Made by a program: the position numbers and the translations under genes. 64,000 nt of DNA from HGM13006 sp963650135. GTDB taxonomy: Bacteria; Bacillota; Clostridia; Oscillospirales; Oscillospiraceae. The notes beneath the pieces were generated by a model. It was not told where the DNA came from. It saw only the letters and a list, made by a program, of their open reading frames with translations, and made no database searches. Numbering within the stretch: the stretch's first letter is position 1; each line of letters opens with the position of its first letter. The DNA lies in the NCBI GenBank assembly GCA_963650135.1, contig CAVJLG010000025.1:1-64000 (forward strand). The letters are read 5' to 3'. Shown here one piece after another: positions 25,972 through 34,350 of the stretch.

Positions 25972-28056
25972 TTATTCTACGCCCCGGACATACAGTCCGC
26001 GGGTGGAAACGCCGGGGTCAAAGGTTCCGCCCCGGGTATAGTCGTTCAGAATGGCGTCTACCTGCTGAGGTGTTTCCGTGGTAAAGTTCAGCCGTAGGCC
26101 CCACAGGCCCAATCCCCGCAGAGATTGCAGCTTGTCCGCCCAATAGAGCTTTTTGCTGTTAAACAGCTGACTGCGGCAGGTATCCCCGTCCCGCAGTACC
26201 GGGAATCGGCTGCCGGTGCGATCCACCAAATTGGTCTTGGTGCTGCCGCAAATGCAGGTGCCCGCTCTGCCGTGGATGATACAGTTTTCCGTAATCATCA
26301 GCGGAAGTCTGCCATAGGCGATGATTTCCGTGGGCACCGGCTTGGAAATGTCCCGCAGCTGGGGCAGCGTCAGCTCAAAGGATGCCGTCAATGCACTCAG
26401 CCCCATGGCCGCATACCAATTGGCGCTGCCGGAGTTGAATACATTCAGCCCGAAATCGCCTCGAACCTGGAAGCCTGCACGCTGAACCGGCGCAATCATA
26501 CCGATATTGCCCACCAGCACCTCGTTTACCCCCAGCCGCCTTGCCCGAGAAAGCCGAGCGAGCACCGTGGACCATTCGCTGTCCCAAATCACCCTGGGCA
26601 GCACCGCACAGACGCGGAACGCGCCGCAAACCGCCTGCGCCATGGGATCAGCGGGATGTAACAGATGCAAGGGTACATATAAAATCGCCGGACGCAGGGC
26701 GATCAGCCCATGGGTCACCTGGTCAAAAGACTGGATCTGCACCGTATAGACCGGTGCCCTCCCATTGCTCCGATAGACCTGGGGCTGCACATAGCTGCCC
26801 TCCCGCCGCTGGGGAAGCTGACCGCGTACCGCCGACAGCATGGACAGGGCATCCCGGCGAAGACCGTTGATGGCAGACGCCGCCAGGGTCAGCCCCGGGG
26901 TCAGCTCCACCTGAACGTTCTCCACATAATAAGGGGTGCCGCCGGTTTTGCAAAGTCGTTGGGTCAATGCCTCCGCTGTCAGAGGCACATTGCGCGCCAC
27001 CTCCGGCATGGGGCCCTGCACAGACAGGGTGTGCCCTTCCTGATCCGAAACCGTCAGCGTGGATGCCATTCCGGGATACAACTGAACCCCAAACCACACC
27101 GGCACCCGCTGATTCTCGGCATTTTCATAGGTCGCCCGGGTCCGGGCCATAAGATTTCGGTCCGGCGCTTCCTCCTGCCGGGTGCCGAACATATGGGTGC
27201 CCTTCCGCCCGGCAAAATAGCCGTCGGTAAAGCCCTGGCGGGAAAAGACCTTCTCCAGCTCCCGAAGGGCCTGCTGGGTCACGGGTCTGCCCAGCACCGC
27301 ATCCTTATAAATCCGGGTGGCAATGGCAACATACTCCGCCCGCTTCATGCGTCCCTCAATTTTCACGCAGGCAACGCCCATCTGCTCCAGCTGGCGCAGA
27401 TAGCCCACCAAACAGTTGTCCTTGAGGCTCAGGGGGTAGCGGTTTTCCTCCCGGTCATAGCCATAGTTCAGGCGGCAGGGCTGGGCACACTGGCCCCGGT
27501 TGCCGCTGCGCCGCCCAATCATTGCCGAGAGATAGCACTGTCCGGAATAGCACATGCAAAGTGCCCCGTGGACAAATACCTCCACCTCAATGGGGCTGTT
27601 TTTGCAGATGTAGGCGATCTGGTCGTGGCTCAGTTCCCGGGCCAATACCACCCGGCTGATGCCCATTTCCGCTGCGCGCAAAACACCGTCCAGATTATGC
27701 ACTGCCATCTGGGTGCTGGCATGGATGGGCACATCCGGCGCAAGGGCCCGCACCAGCTGACATACCCCCAGATCCTGCACCAAAATCGCGTCTACCCCGG
27801 CTCGGGACGCCTCCAGAATTTCCTTGGCGGCATCCTTCAGCTCCCGATCCAGCACCAGGGTATTGAGCGTCAGATAGACCTTTACGCCCCGGACATGACA
27901 ATAGCTCACCCACTGGTGCAGCTGCTCCGGGGTGAAGTTTTTGGCATTCATGCGGGCATTAAAGCTCCCGCAGCCCAAATATACGGCATCCGCTCCGTTT
28001 TGTACCGCAGCCACCAGTGCATCACTGGAGCCGGCAGGGGATAATACTTCTAACAT
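25972..28056 (-). CDS. U32-family peptidase-like protein (RlhA/YhbU type)
   Basis: A 695-residue protein. The N-terminal half is the U32 domain with the signature VFVHGALCMCYSGQCYLS followed by SGNRGQCAQPCR, whose cysteines are thought to bind an iron-sulfur cluster; the C-terminal half resembles the long DUF3656-containing form. Related proteins (RlhA, TrhP) make hydroxylated RNA bases, so an RNA-modification role is likelier than proteolysis. The ATG at 28056 follows GTGAGG; that GTG is a possible alternative start five codons upstream. First gene of the maf-mre operon. Confidence 0.86.
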   Translation of the reverse strand: MLEVLSPAGSSDALVAAVQNGADAVYLGCGSFNARMNAKNFTPEQLHQWVSYCHVRGVKVYLTLNTLVLDRELKDAAKEILEASRAGVDAILVQDLGVCQLVRALAPDVPIHASTQMAVHNLDGVLRAAEMGISRVVLARELSHDQIAYICKNSPIEVEVFVHGALCMCYSGQCYLSAMIGRRSGNRGQCAQPCRLNYGYDREENRYPLSLKDNCLVGYLRQLEQMGVACVKIEGRMKRAEYVAIATRIYKDAVLGRPVTQQALRELEKVFSRQGFTDGYFAGRKGTHMFGTRQEEAPDRNLMARTRATYENAENQRVPVWFGVQLYPGMASTLTVSDQEGHTLSVQGPMPEVARNVPLTAEALTQRLCKTGGTPYYVENVQVELTPGLTLAASAINGLRRDALSMLSAVRGQLPQRREGSYVQPQVYRSNGRAPVYTVQIQSFDQVTHGLIALRPAILYVPLHLLHPADPMAQAVCGAFRVCAVLPRVIWDSEWSTVLARLSRARRLGVNEVLVGNIGMIAPVQRAGFQVRGDFGLNVFNSGSANWYAAMGLSALTASFELTLPQLRDISKPVPTEIIAYGRLPLMITENCIIHGRAGTCICGSTKTNLVDRTGSRFPVLRDGDTCRSQLFNSKKLYWADKLQSLRGLGLWGLRLNFTTETPQQVDAILNDYTRGGTFDPGVSTRGLYVRGVE

Positions 28057-28124
28057 ATATCGTTTCCTCACTGAACGCGCCCCGAAATTGCTATTAGGGC
28101 GCAGTATTTCTATTGTGAATTTAC

Positions 28125-28133
28125 ATTATAGCA
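28125..28133 (-). promoter_or_regulatory. extended -10 promoter of the U32-maf-mre-dna operon
   Basis: TGC directly before TATAAT on the minus strand with no good -35. A GC-rich inverted repeat (GCGCCC/GGGCGC, 28077-28102) lies between this promoter and the U32 start. The rest of the 317-base gap to the next gene holds only that gene's promoter and some GC-rich inverted repeats. Confidence 0.55.
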
Positions 28134-28296
28134 CACTTTCGAAGTCCGGGAAACCCCCTGAGCCCGGGAAATAGCGGAATTTCGGCTTTCCGCCCCCTTT
28201 CGGTTCTATTTTGCCCTGCGGGTATGTTGGATTTGTTTCCGAATGGTTAATTTTCCGCGGAGATACCGCGAACTCCCTTTTCATTCGTAAAATCCA

Positions 28297-28305
28297 TGCT
28301 ATAAT
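28297..28305 (+). promoter_or_regulatory. extended -10 promoter of the beta-solenoid lipoprotein gene
   Basis: TGC-TATAAT with a weak -35 region. Immediately upstream is a perfect inverted repeat CGCGG-AGATA-CCGCG (28256-28270). The transcript leader contains CCCGGCA-aa-TGCCGGG near 28332-28347, a strong hairpin. Confidence 0.55.
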
Positions 28306-28373
28306 GACGTAAAGTTTTGCGGAACACCACCCGCAGCTTCCCCGGCAAATGCCGGGAGATTGGATGTGTTACT

Positions 28374-30383
28374 ATGACAAAAAAGAAACTCGCACTGCTG
28401 CTCTCGGGTCTAATGCTGCTGAGTGCATGCGGTGCTCCTGGGGAAACGGCGGCTTCCGTCTCATCTGCCGCTCCCGTTTCCGACTCTGCCAGCGTGGCAG
28501 TGGAGACTTCCGCCGCTGACGAGGCGCTGGCCACCGTCGGTACCATTACCCTGAATGGCGACAGCATCACCGTCAGCGGAAACGGTGCAACGGTAAACGG
28601 CACCACCGTTACCATCACCCAGCCCGGCAACTATGACATCACCGGCGAGCTCTCCGACGGACAGATTCTTGTGGACGCCGAGAAAGAGGATGAGATTTCC
28701 CTGACCCTCTCCGGCGCTTCCATCACCTGCTCCAGCAGCGCGCCGATCTATGTAAAAAAGGCAGGCGCTGTAACCATCATTTTGGCTGACGGCACAGAAA
28801 ACTACATCTCTGACAGCGACACCTATGCCCTGGAAGAGGGCGAGGATGAGCCGGATGCCGCGATTTTCTCCAAGGCCGACCTAAGCTTTTCCGGCGACGG
28901 TAAGCTGACCGTGGAGGGCAACTATGATATGGCCATTCACAGTAAGGATTCGGTGTGTTTCTTCGACAGCGGCACCTATGACATTCTCTCCGCCGGAGAC
29001 GGCGTCAAGGGCAAAGACAGCGTGCTGATTGCCGGTGCAATTGCCATGAACATCACAGCCGGACAGGACGGCATTCAGTCCTCCAGCAGCAAAGACGGCC
29101 CCGGCACCATTCTTTTGGAAGGCGGCAGCACCATTTCCATCACCGCCGGAAAGCACGGCATAAAAGCGGAAACTGCGCTGTCTGTTTCGACCGGCACCCT
29201 AACCATTGACGCCCAAGAAGACGGTCTGCACGCTGGCGACTTCATCCATATCGGCGGACACGACAGCGATCCCGCCCCTGTGCTAACCATCACAGCCGGA
29301 TGTGACGGCATTCAATCCACCACCGATCTTACCATATGGTCCGGCGACATCTCCATCACCACCGGCGGCGGCGCAGCCAACGCCCCGGAGCATGTGGAGG
29401 AATTCGGCTTCCCGGGCTGGTTTGACACCCAAGAGGATTCTTCCGATGAAACCAGCTCCAGCGCCAAGGGTCTGAAGTCCGACGGCGACATGACCATTGA
29501 CGGCGGCACCATCAACCTGGACTGCATGGACGACGGTCTGCACTGTGGCGGCGTACTCACCATTTCCGACGGTGCCGATTTGACCATTGCCTCCGGCGAC
29601 GACGGCGTTCACTCCGACGATACTCTGGTCATCAGCGGCGGCACCATTAACATCACCCAGAGCTATGAGGGCCTGGAGGCCGTGTTCATCACCATCAGCG
29701 GCGGCGATATCTCCCTGGTAGCTTCCGACGACGGACTCAATGCGGCTGGCGGAAGTTCTGCGGATACGGACTTCGAATTCATGGGCCCCGGTCAGGAGGG
29801 GACCGCTGAAACGCTGGAGGAAGCCAGCTATTACATTCTGATAACCGGCGGCACCCTGAACGTGGACGCTGGCGGCGACGGTCTTGATTCCAACGGCGCG
29901 TTCTTTATGGAGGGCGGTACCGTCATTGTATCCGGCCCTGAGGATTCCATGAACGGTGCCCTGGACTACACCACCACCGGCCAGACCACCGGCGGCACCC
30001 TGATTGCCTGCGGTGCATCCGGCATGGCCCAGAATTTTGACAGCTCTTCGACCCAGTGCAGCCTGCTCTACAATTTCGACGAGACGTTTGAAGGCGGCAC
30101 CACCGTTACCCTTTCTGATGCAACCGGCACGGTGCTGTTTGAAGCAGAGATGGCAAAGAGCTTTAACAGCGTGGTCATTTCCACCCCGGATATGCAGGTG
30201 GGCGAAACCTACACCCTCTCCTGCGGTGATAACTCGGTTGAGGTTGAGCTCACCGATACCATCACCGCAGTTGGCTCCGGCGGATTCGGCGGCGGCCCTG
30301 GCGGCGGTCCCGGCGGTCCCGGTGGTGGTCCGGGTGACTTTGGCGGACCTGGCGGTGGCCCCGGAGGCTCTCCCGGATTCTAA
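28374..30383 (+). CDS. Beta-solenoid lipoprotein, DUF4353/carbohydrate-binding type
   Basis: A 669-residue secreted lipoprotein; the signal peptide ends in LMLLSACG with the lipobox Cys near residue 18, followed by a Ser/Ala/Thr linker. The body is a row of about 20-25-residue repeats built around SGDDGVHS, DCMDDGLHCGG, ASDDGLNA and GGDGLDSNGA, alternating with GGTINI-like strands, as in the proteins named carbohydrate-binding domain-containing (DUF4353), often Ca-binding. The last 30 residues are almost only Gly, Pro and Asp (GGGPGGGPGG type). The start follows a poor ribosome site; ATG 28374 is chosen for the lipobox position. It may bind surface glycans, which is not shown. Confidence 0.78.
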   Translation: MTKKKLALLLSGLMLLSACGAPGETAASVSSAAPVSDSASVAVETSAADEALATVGTITLNGDSITVSGNGATVNGTTVTITQPGNYDITGELSDGQILVDAEKEDEISLTLSGASITCSSSAPIYVKKAGAVTIILADGTENYISDSDTYALEEGEDEPDAAIFSKADLSFSGDGKLTVEGNYDMAIHSKDSVCFFDSGTYDILSAGDGVKGKDSVLIAGAIAMNITAGQDGIQSSSSKDGPGTILLEGGSTISITAGKHGIKAETALSVSTGTLTIDAQEDGLHAGDFIHIGGHDSDPAPVLTITAGCDGIQSTTDLTIWSGDISITTGGGAANAPEHVEEFGFPGWFDTQEDSSDETSSSAKGLKSDGDMTIDGGTINLDCMDDGLHCGGVLTISDGADLTIASGDDGVHSDDTLVISGGTINITQSYEGLEAVFITISGGDISLVASDDGLNAAGGSSADTDFEFMGPGQEGTAETLEEASYYILITGGTLNVDAGGDGLDSNGAFFMEGGTVIVSGPEDSMNGALDYTTTGQTTGGTLIACGASGMAQNFDSSSTQCSLLYNFDETFEGGTTVTLSDATGTVLFEAEMAKSFNSVVISTPDMQVGETYTLSCGDNSVEVELTDTITAVGSGGFGGGPGGGPGGPGGGPGDFGGPGGGPGGSPGF

Positions 30384-30395
30384 ATTATCATTCCA

Positions 30396-30431
30396 ATACC
30401 TGCTGCTCACACCCGGGCAGCAGGTATTTTT
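30396..30431 (+). terminator. terminator of the lipoprotein gene
   Basis: An 11-base perfect stem (ATACCTGCTGC and complement, loop of ten) followed by TTTTTCTT. Confidence 0.9.
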
Positions 30432-30432
30432 C

Positions 30433-30461
30433 TTGACAGCCGCTTTCCCATCTCGTAAGAT
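30433..30461 (+). promoter_or_regulatory. promoter of the LysR gene
   Basis: Perfect TTGACA, a 17-base spacer and TAAGAT, placed directly after the preceding terminator, about 30 bases before the LysR start. Confidence 0.75.
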
Positions 30462-30491
30462 AAGAAAAAGCCTTTGTGGGAGGTTCCGTCT

Positions 30492-31382
30492 ATGGAAATC
30501 GAATACCTGCACGAATTTACCGTCATCGCAAATCTGGGCAGCTTCTCCCGGGCTGCCGAGGAGCTTTGTATCTCTCAACCCGCTCTGTCCAAGCACATTG
30601 CAGCCCTGGAACGGGAATTGGACACGCCGCTGCTGACCCGCAATTCCCGGAACGTCTCCCTCTCCCCCGCCGGTGCGCAGATCCTCCCCATGGCGGCTGA
30701 AATTTTCTCCCTGGGCAACAAAATCCGGGTTGCCGCCGCCAAGGAAAGTCGGAAGGATCGCCATATTCTCACCATTGCCTCCATTCCGGTGATGGCGCAG
30801 TATAATATCACCGGCGTTCTGGCAAAGTTCCAGCAGCAGTTTCCGCAGATTACACTGGATGTGGCCGAATGCGAGCAGCATGATCTGGACGATATGCTGC
30901 GGGGCGGGCGATGCGAGCTTGCCTTCACGCGAAAATCCGGCCCCGGGGAGACGGATATGGAATATCTCCCCTTCGCCCAGGACCATCTGGTGGCAGTTCT
31001 GCCCGAGGCCCATCCCCTGGCCCAAGCATCGCAGCTGCAGCTCCGGGATTTCAAGGATCAGCCTCTTTTGTGCTTAGACCAGCGCACAGGGCTCTATGAT
31101 CTCTGCACCCGGCTCTGCCTTCAAGCGGGCTTTCAGCCGGATTTTGTCTATACCGGCCACCGTCCGGAAAACATTGTCGGCTTAGCTGCGCAGAACATGG
31201 GCGTCGCCCTTTTGATGCAGCGGCACACCGACTATATCCATCTGCAAAACGTCGTCACCATCGACATTACCCCCCGGGTAGAGAGCACCATCTGTTTAGT
31301 CCGGCAAAAGGGCGTTCGTCCCAGCCGGATGGGGCAGAGCTTCTGGGACTTTGTTGGGAGCCTTGCCGCCCAGGAGGCTTGA
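30492..31382 (+). CDS. LysR-family transcriptional regulator
   Basis: A 296-residue regulator. The winged helix (1-65) contains GSFSRAAEELCISQPALSKH and the rest is the effector-binding fold (about 90-295). The ATG at 30492 lies eight bases after GGGAGGT. It is on the same strand just upstream of the UbiD-UbiX-LpdD cassette, and a LysR-type T-N11-A site stands before that cassette, so it is the probable activator, with an aromatic acid as a plausible effector. Confidence 0.88.
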   Translation: MEIEYLHEFTVIANLGSFSRAAEELCISQPALSKHIAALERELDTPLLTRNSRNVSLSPAGAQILPMAAEIFSLGNKIRVAAAKESRKDRHILTIASIPVMAQYNITGVLAKFQQQFPQITLDVAECEQHDLDDMLRGGRCELAFTRKSGPGETDMEYLPFAQDHLVAVLPEAHPLAQASQLQLRDFKDQPLLCLDQRTGLYDLCTRLCLQAGFQPDFVYTGHRPENIVGLAAQNMGVALLMQRHTDYIHLQNVVTIDITPRVESTICLVRQKGVRPSRMGQSFWDFVGSLAAQEA

Positions 31383-31389
31383 CCCGGAT

Positions 31390-31404
31390 ATTCCCGCCGG
31401 GAAT
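31390..31404 (+). promoter_or_regulatory. candidate LysR recognition site
   Basis: ATTCCCGCCGGGAAT is a perfect 7-base-arm inverted repeat with one central base and fits T-N11-A. Its centre is about 63 bases before the predicted transcript start of the ubiD gene, the usual place for a LysR recognition site. Confidence 0.65.
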
Positions 31405-31424
31405 CGATTCCCCGCAAAACAGAA

Positions 31425-31453
31425 TTGCACGGAATCGCCGGGGCTGATACAAT
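31425..31453 (+). promoter_or_regulatory. promoter of the decarboxylase cassette
   Basis: TTGCAC, a 17-base spacer and TACAAT about 65 bases before the chosen ubiD start. The leader to the ATG has nothing else I can name. Confidence 0.7.
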
Positions 31454-31520
31454 AGCCATAGAAGTATGTCCGGATTTTTCGCCGGATTTCATAGAAGACT
31501 ACATGTTTGGAGTGATTTTC

Positions 31521-32996
31521 ATGCAAGTACACGATCTTCGCAGCGCCCTCAAGCTGCTGGAGGATATGCCCGGCCAGCTGGTTTCTACCGATGTGGAGGT
31601 AGATCCCGCCGCAGAGCTTTCGGGTGTTTACCGCTATGTTGGTGCAGGCGGAACCGTCATGCGGCCCACCAAGGTTGGCGGCCCTGCCATGATATTCAAC
31701 AACGTAAAGGGCCATCCCGACGCCCGGGTGCTCATTGGTCTGCTGGCAAACCGGCAGCGAGTGGCAAAGCTGCTGGGCACCACCAAGGAGGATGTGGGCA
31801 AGCTTCTGTGCCGCTGCGCCCAGAACCCCATTCAGCCGGTGGTTACCGACGATCCCGCCCCCTGCCAGGAGATTGTCCATCTGGCGACGGACCCGGATTT
31901 TGACTTATATCACCTGATTCCCGCCCCCACCAACACCCCAAAGGATGCGGGCCCCTATATCACCATGAGTATGTGCTATGCCACCCATCCCGACACCGGC
32001 CTCAGCGACGTCACCATTCACCGGATGTGCATCCAGAGCAAGGACGAGCTCTCCATTTTCCTGATGCCCGGCGCGCGGCATATTGGCGCTATGGCAGAGC
32101 GGGCCACCGAGCTGGGCCGTCCGCTGCCCATCTCCATCTCCATCGGCGTGGACCCGGCCATTGAGGTTGGCTCCTGCTTCGAGCCCCCAACAACCCCCCT
32201 GGGCTTTAACGAGCTGTCCATTGCCGGTGCCATTCGGAATACCCCCGTGGTGCTGCACAAGTGCGTTGCCATTGAAGAGAACTGCATTGCCAACGCCGAA
32301 TATGTGATCGAGGGCGAGATCCAGCCCGGCGTTCGAGTGGTAGAGGATCAGAACTCCCACACCGGCTATGCCATGCCCGAATTCCCCGGCTATAATGGCC
32401 GCGCCTCCAGTGAATGCTGGCTCATCAAGGTCAAGGCTGTTACCACCCGGAAAAAACCCATTATGCAAACCGTCATCGGCCCCTCTGAGGAGCACGTCAA
32501 CCTGGCAGGCATCCCCACCGAGGCCAGCATCTATAATCTGATTGAAAAAGCCCTGCCCGGCAAAGTCACCAACGTCTACGCCCATCCATCCGGCGGCGGC
32601 AAATATATGGCGGTGCTCCAGTGCCGGAAGACCGTCCATACCGACGAGGGCAAGCAGCGTCAGGCGGCATTGCTGGCGTTCTCGGCCTTCCCGGAGCTCA
32701 AGCATGTGATTCTGGTGGACGAGGATGTGGATATTTTCGACAGTCAGGATGTACTCTGGGCCATGAACACCCGCTTCCAGGGGGATCGGGATATCGTCAC
32801 CATTCCCGGCGTGCGCTGCCATCCCCTGGACCCCAGCTCTAATCCCACCTACTCCCCCTCCATTCCCGATATTGGCGTCAGCTGCAAAACCATTTTCGAC
32901 TGCACCGTTCCGTTCCATTTGAAGGACCGGTTCCAGCGGGCCGAATTTCTGGAGGTAGACCCCAAGCATTGGCTGCCGGACTTTGATTTCTCCTGA
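31521..32996 (+). CDS. ubiD: UbiD-family prenylated-FMN decarboxylase
   Basis: A 491-residue UbiD-like enzyme that reversibly decarboxylates aromatic or unsaturated acids with prenylated FMN and Mn/K. Recognisable are MRPTKVGGPAMIF, ITMSMCYATHPDTGLSDVTIHR cut here to its HPDTG core, SISIGVDPAIEVGS, and the acidic pair region EYVIEGEIQPG that supplies catalytic glutamates. With UbiX and LpdD downstream it matches BsdBCD/ShdBCD/Lpd-type hydroxyarylic acid decarboxylases acting on 4-hydroxybenzoate, protocatechuate, vanillate or gallate. The ATG at 31521 follows GGAG; earlier in-frame ATGs lack a ribosome site. The exact substrate is not readable. Confidence 0.9.
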   Translation: MQVHDLRSALKLLEDMPGQLVSTDVEVDPAAELSGVYRYVGAGGTVMRPTKVGGPAMIFNNVKGHPDARVLIGLLANRQRVAKLLGTTKEDVGKLLCRCAQNPIQPVVTDDPAPCQEIVHLATDPDFDLYHLIPAPTNTPKDAGPYITMSMCYATHPDTGLSDVTIHRMCIQSKDELSIFLMPGARHIGAMAERATELGRPLPISISIGVDPAIEVGSCFEPPTTPLGFNELSIAGAIRNTPVVLHKCVAIEENCIANAEYVIEGEIQPGVRVVEDQNSHTGYAMPEFPGYNGRASSECWLIKVKAVTTRKKPIMQTVIGPSEEHVNLAGIPTEASIYNLIEKALPGKVTNVYAHPSGGGKYMAVLQCRKTVHTDEGKQRQAALLAFSAFPELKHVILVDEDVDIFDSQDVLWAMNTRFQGDRDIVTIPGVRCHPLDPSSNPTYSPSIPDIGVSCKTIFDCTVPFHLKDRFQRAEFLEVDPKHWLPDFDFS

Positions 32997-33006
32997 GGGC
33001 ACTGTC

Positions 33007-33573
33007 ATGACGCAAAAACGACTGCTCATTGGCATCACCGGCGCATCCGGCGCACCTTTGGCATTGGAGCTGCTCCGTCAGATGCAGGAGATACCCCAGG
33101 TAGAAACCCATGTGATTTTGTCCCAATGCGGCGAACTGACCCTGACCCACGAGGCAGGGCTCACCCGCGAAGCCCTGCGCAGCCTCTGCACCTGTCTATA
33201 TGACAACCAGGACTACGGTGCAGGCCCCGCCAGCGGAAGCTTTGAATCCCTGGGGATGGTCATCATCCCGTGCAGCATGAAAACCCTGGCAGGCGTGGTC
33301 AGCGGCTACTGCGACACCCTGCTGCTTCGTGCCGCCGATGTGACCATGAAGGAGCGCAGGCCCCTGGTTTTGGTGCCCAGAGAGTGTCCCTTCAGTACCC
33401 TGCATCTTCGCAATCTCACCACCGCCAGCGAGCTAGGGGCCGATATCATCCCCCCGGTTCCTGCTTACTACAATCACCCCAAAACCATCGAAGACGTAAA
33501 TCGTCAGGTGGCGAAAAAGGTACTGTCCCGGTTTCATCTGGGGCAGGTGCCGGAATGGACAGGGATGCCGTGA
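33007..33573 (+). CDS. ubiX: UbiX-family flavin prenyltransferase
   Basis: A 188-residue flavoprotein that attaches dimethylallyl to FMN to make the UbiD cofactor. GITGASGAPLAL is the flavin-phosphate loop, IIPCSMKTLAG and LVLVPRECPFSTLHLRN are the family motifs for prenyl phosphate binding. It starts ten bases after ubiD with GAGGG upstream; eight further in-frame codons upstream overlap ubiD. Confidence 0.94.
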   Translation: MTQKRLLIGITGASGAPLALELLRQMQEIPQVETHVILSQCGELTLTHEAGLTREALRSLCTCLYDNQDYGAGPASGSFESLGMVIIPCSMKTLAGVVSGYCDTLLLRAADVTMKERRPLVLVPRECPFSTLHLRNLTTASELGADIIPPVPAYYNHPKTIEDVNRQVAKKVLSRFHLGQVPEWTGMP

Positions 33574-33917
33574 TGAAATGGGAGCTTACCATTCTGAACC
33601 GCCCGGTAATTTGCACTGTTACCCCGCTGGACGACGGAATTCATGTGCTGCTCACCGGCGGCGACAAGGGCCATATCGGCGCAGTCTCCGTCTGTGATCC
33701 CGGCCAGCCGCCGGAGACGATGACATTCCCCGGGCATAAGGAGCAATATATCACAGTGCCCTGGTCAGAAACCATCGCAAATGCTGCCCAACAGCGCTGC
33801 TGTGTTGTCTGCGGCATTCACTATGACCATACCGCCCCGGCGGAAATTGAAACGATTATGGCGCATACCGGCGAAATGCTCCAGAGCGTGCTTTCATCGC
33901 TTCCCCATATGACATAA
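33573..33917 (+). CDS. LpdD-like prenylated-flavin chaperone
   Basis: A 114-residue protein whose core LLTGGDKGHIGAVSV and later VVCGIHYDH match the LpdD/ShdD/BsdD-like third subunit of non-oxidative hydroxyarylic acid decarboxylases, recently assigned as a chaperone for prenylated FMN. The start overlaps the ubiX stop as TGATG and follows AGGGA; an in-frame ATG six codons earlier is an alternative. This completes a three-gene cassette. Confidence 0.8.
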   Translation: MKWELTILNRPVICTVTPLDDGIHVLLTGGDKGHIGAVSVCDPGQPPETMTFPGHKEQYITVPWSETIANAAQQRCCVVCGIHYDHTAPAEIETIMAHTGEMLQSVLSSLPHMT

Positions 33918-33963
33918 AAAGAAGCATACGAACGCGGACTTTCTCGCATTCGTATGCTTTTTT
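33916..33963. terminator. bidirectional terminator after lpdD
   Basis: An 11-base perfect stem (AAGCATACGAA and complement, loop of 16) with A5 on the left and T6 on the right, serving the decarboxylase cassette and the convergent small gene. Confidence 0.88.
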
Positions 33964-33968
33964 ATTTG

Positions 33969-34154
33969 TTATTCTACTACGGTTTCCTGTACGATGCCGT
34001 TCAGCGCCTCTACCGTTTTTGCAGGCATGTCCTGTTCCCGGGCAATGACCCCGGTTTTCAGCAGTATGGTCAGCGCCGCCAGTACCAGCACGGTTACAAT
34101 ACCCGCCCGCAGCGACAGCGCAGTCAGGGACTTTTCCTGATCGTTGGATTTCAT
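33969..34154 (-). CDS. small single-pass membrane protein, unknown
   Basis: A 61-residue protein I do not recognise. Residues 1-15 are polar (KSNDQEKS), 16-36 form one hydrophobic segment (AGIVTVLVLAALTILL), and the rest is polar and acidic, probably outside. A perfect GGAGG eight bases before the ATG, its own consensus promoter, a leader hairpin and a terminator make it a real gene. No function is suggested by the neighbours; it could be a membrane modulator of the adjacent permease, which is speculation. Confidence 0.7.
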   Translation of the reverse strand: MKSNDQEKSLTALSLRAGIVTVLVLAALTILLKTGVIAREQDMPAKTVEALNGIVQETVVE

Positions 34155-34211
34155 CGGTTATCCTCCTGTATTCCGGCTGCATTGCCGCAGCCTTCCCGTT
34201 AATCGACCAAC

Positions 34212-34240
34212 ATCATACACTACTTTTTCGTAAAAAGCAA
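34212..34240 (-). promoter_or_regulatory. promoter of the small membrane protein
   Basis: TTGCTT, a 17-base spacer and TATGAT on the minus strand. A hairpin GGCTGC-GGCAAT-GCAGCC follows in the leader, just before the ribosome site. The rest of the gap to the permease gene holds an A/T-rich inverted repeat (AATATTA/TAATATT near 34253-34276). Confidence 0.7.
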
Positions 34241-34350
34241 CCTCTCTTTGGAAATATTAAGAAGATTATAATATTCCAATTCTTCCAACGCTTCGACATT
34301 GCAGGAAAATGCCCCGCCGCTGTATTCATAGGCCGCACCGGGGTGCTATG

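Noticed and set aside
29283..31025. 580-codon minus-strand frame across the lipoprotein and LysR genes
   Set aside because: It runs through a terminator, two promoters and two well supported genes on the other strand.
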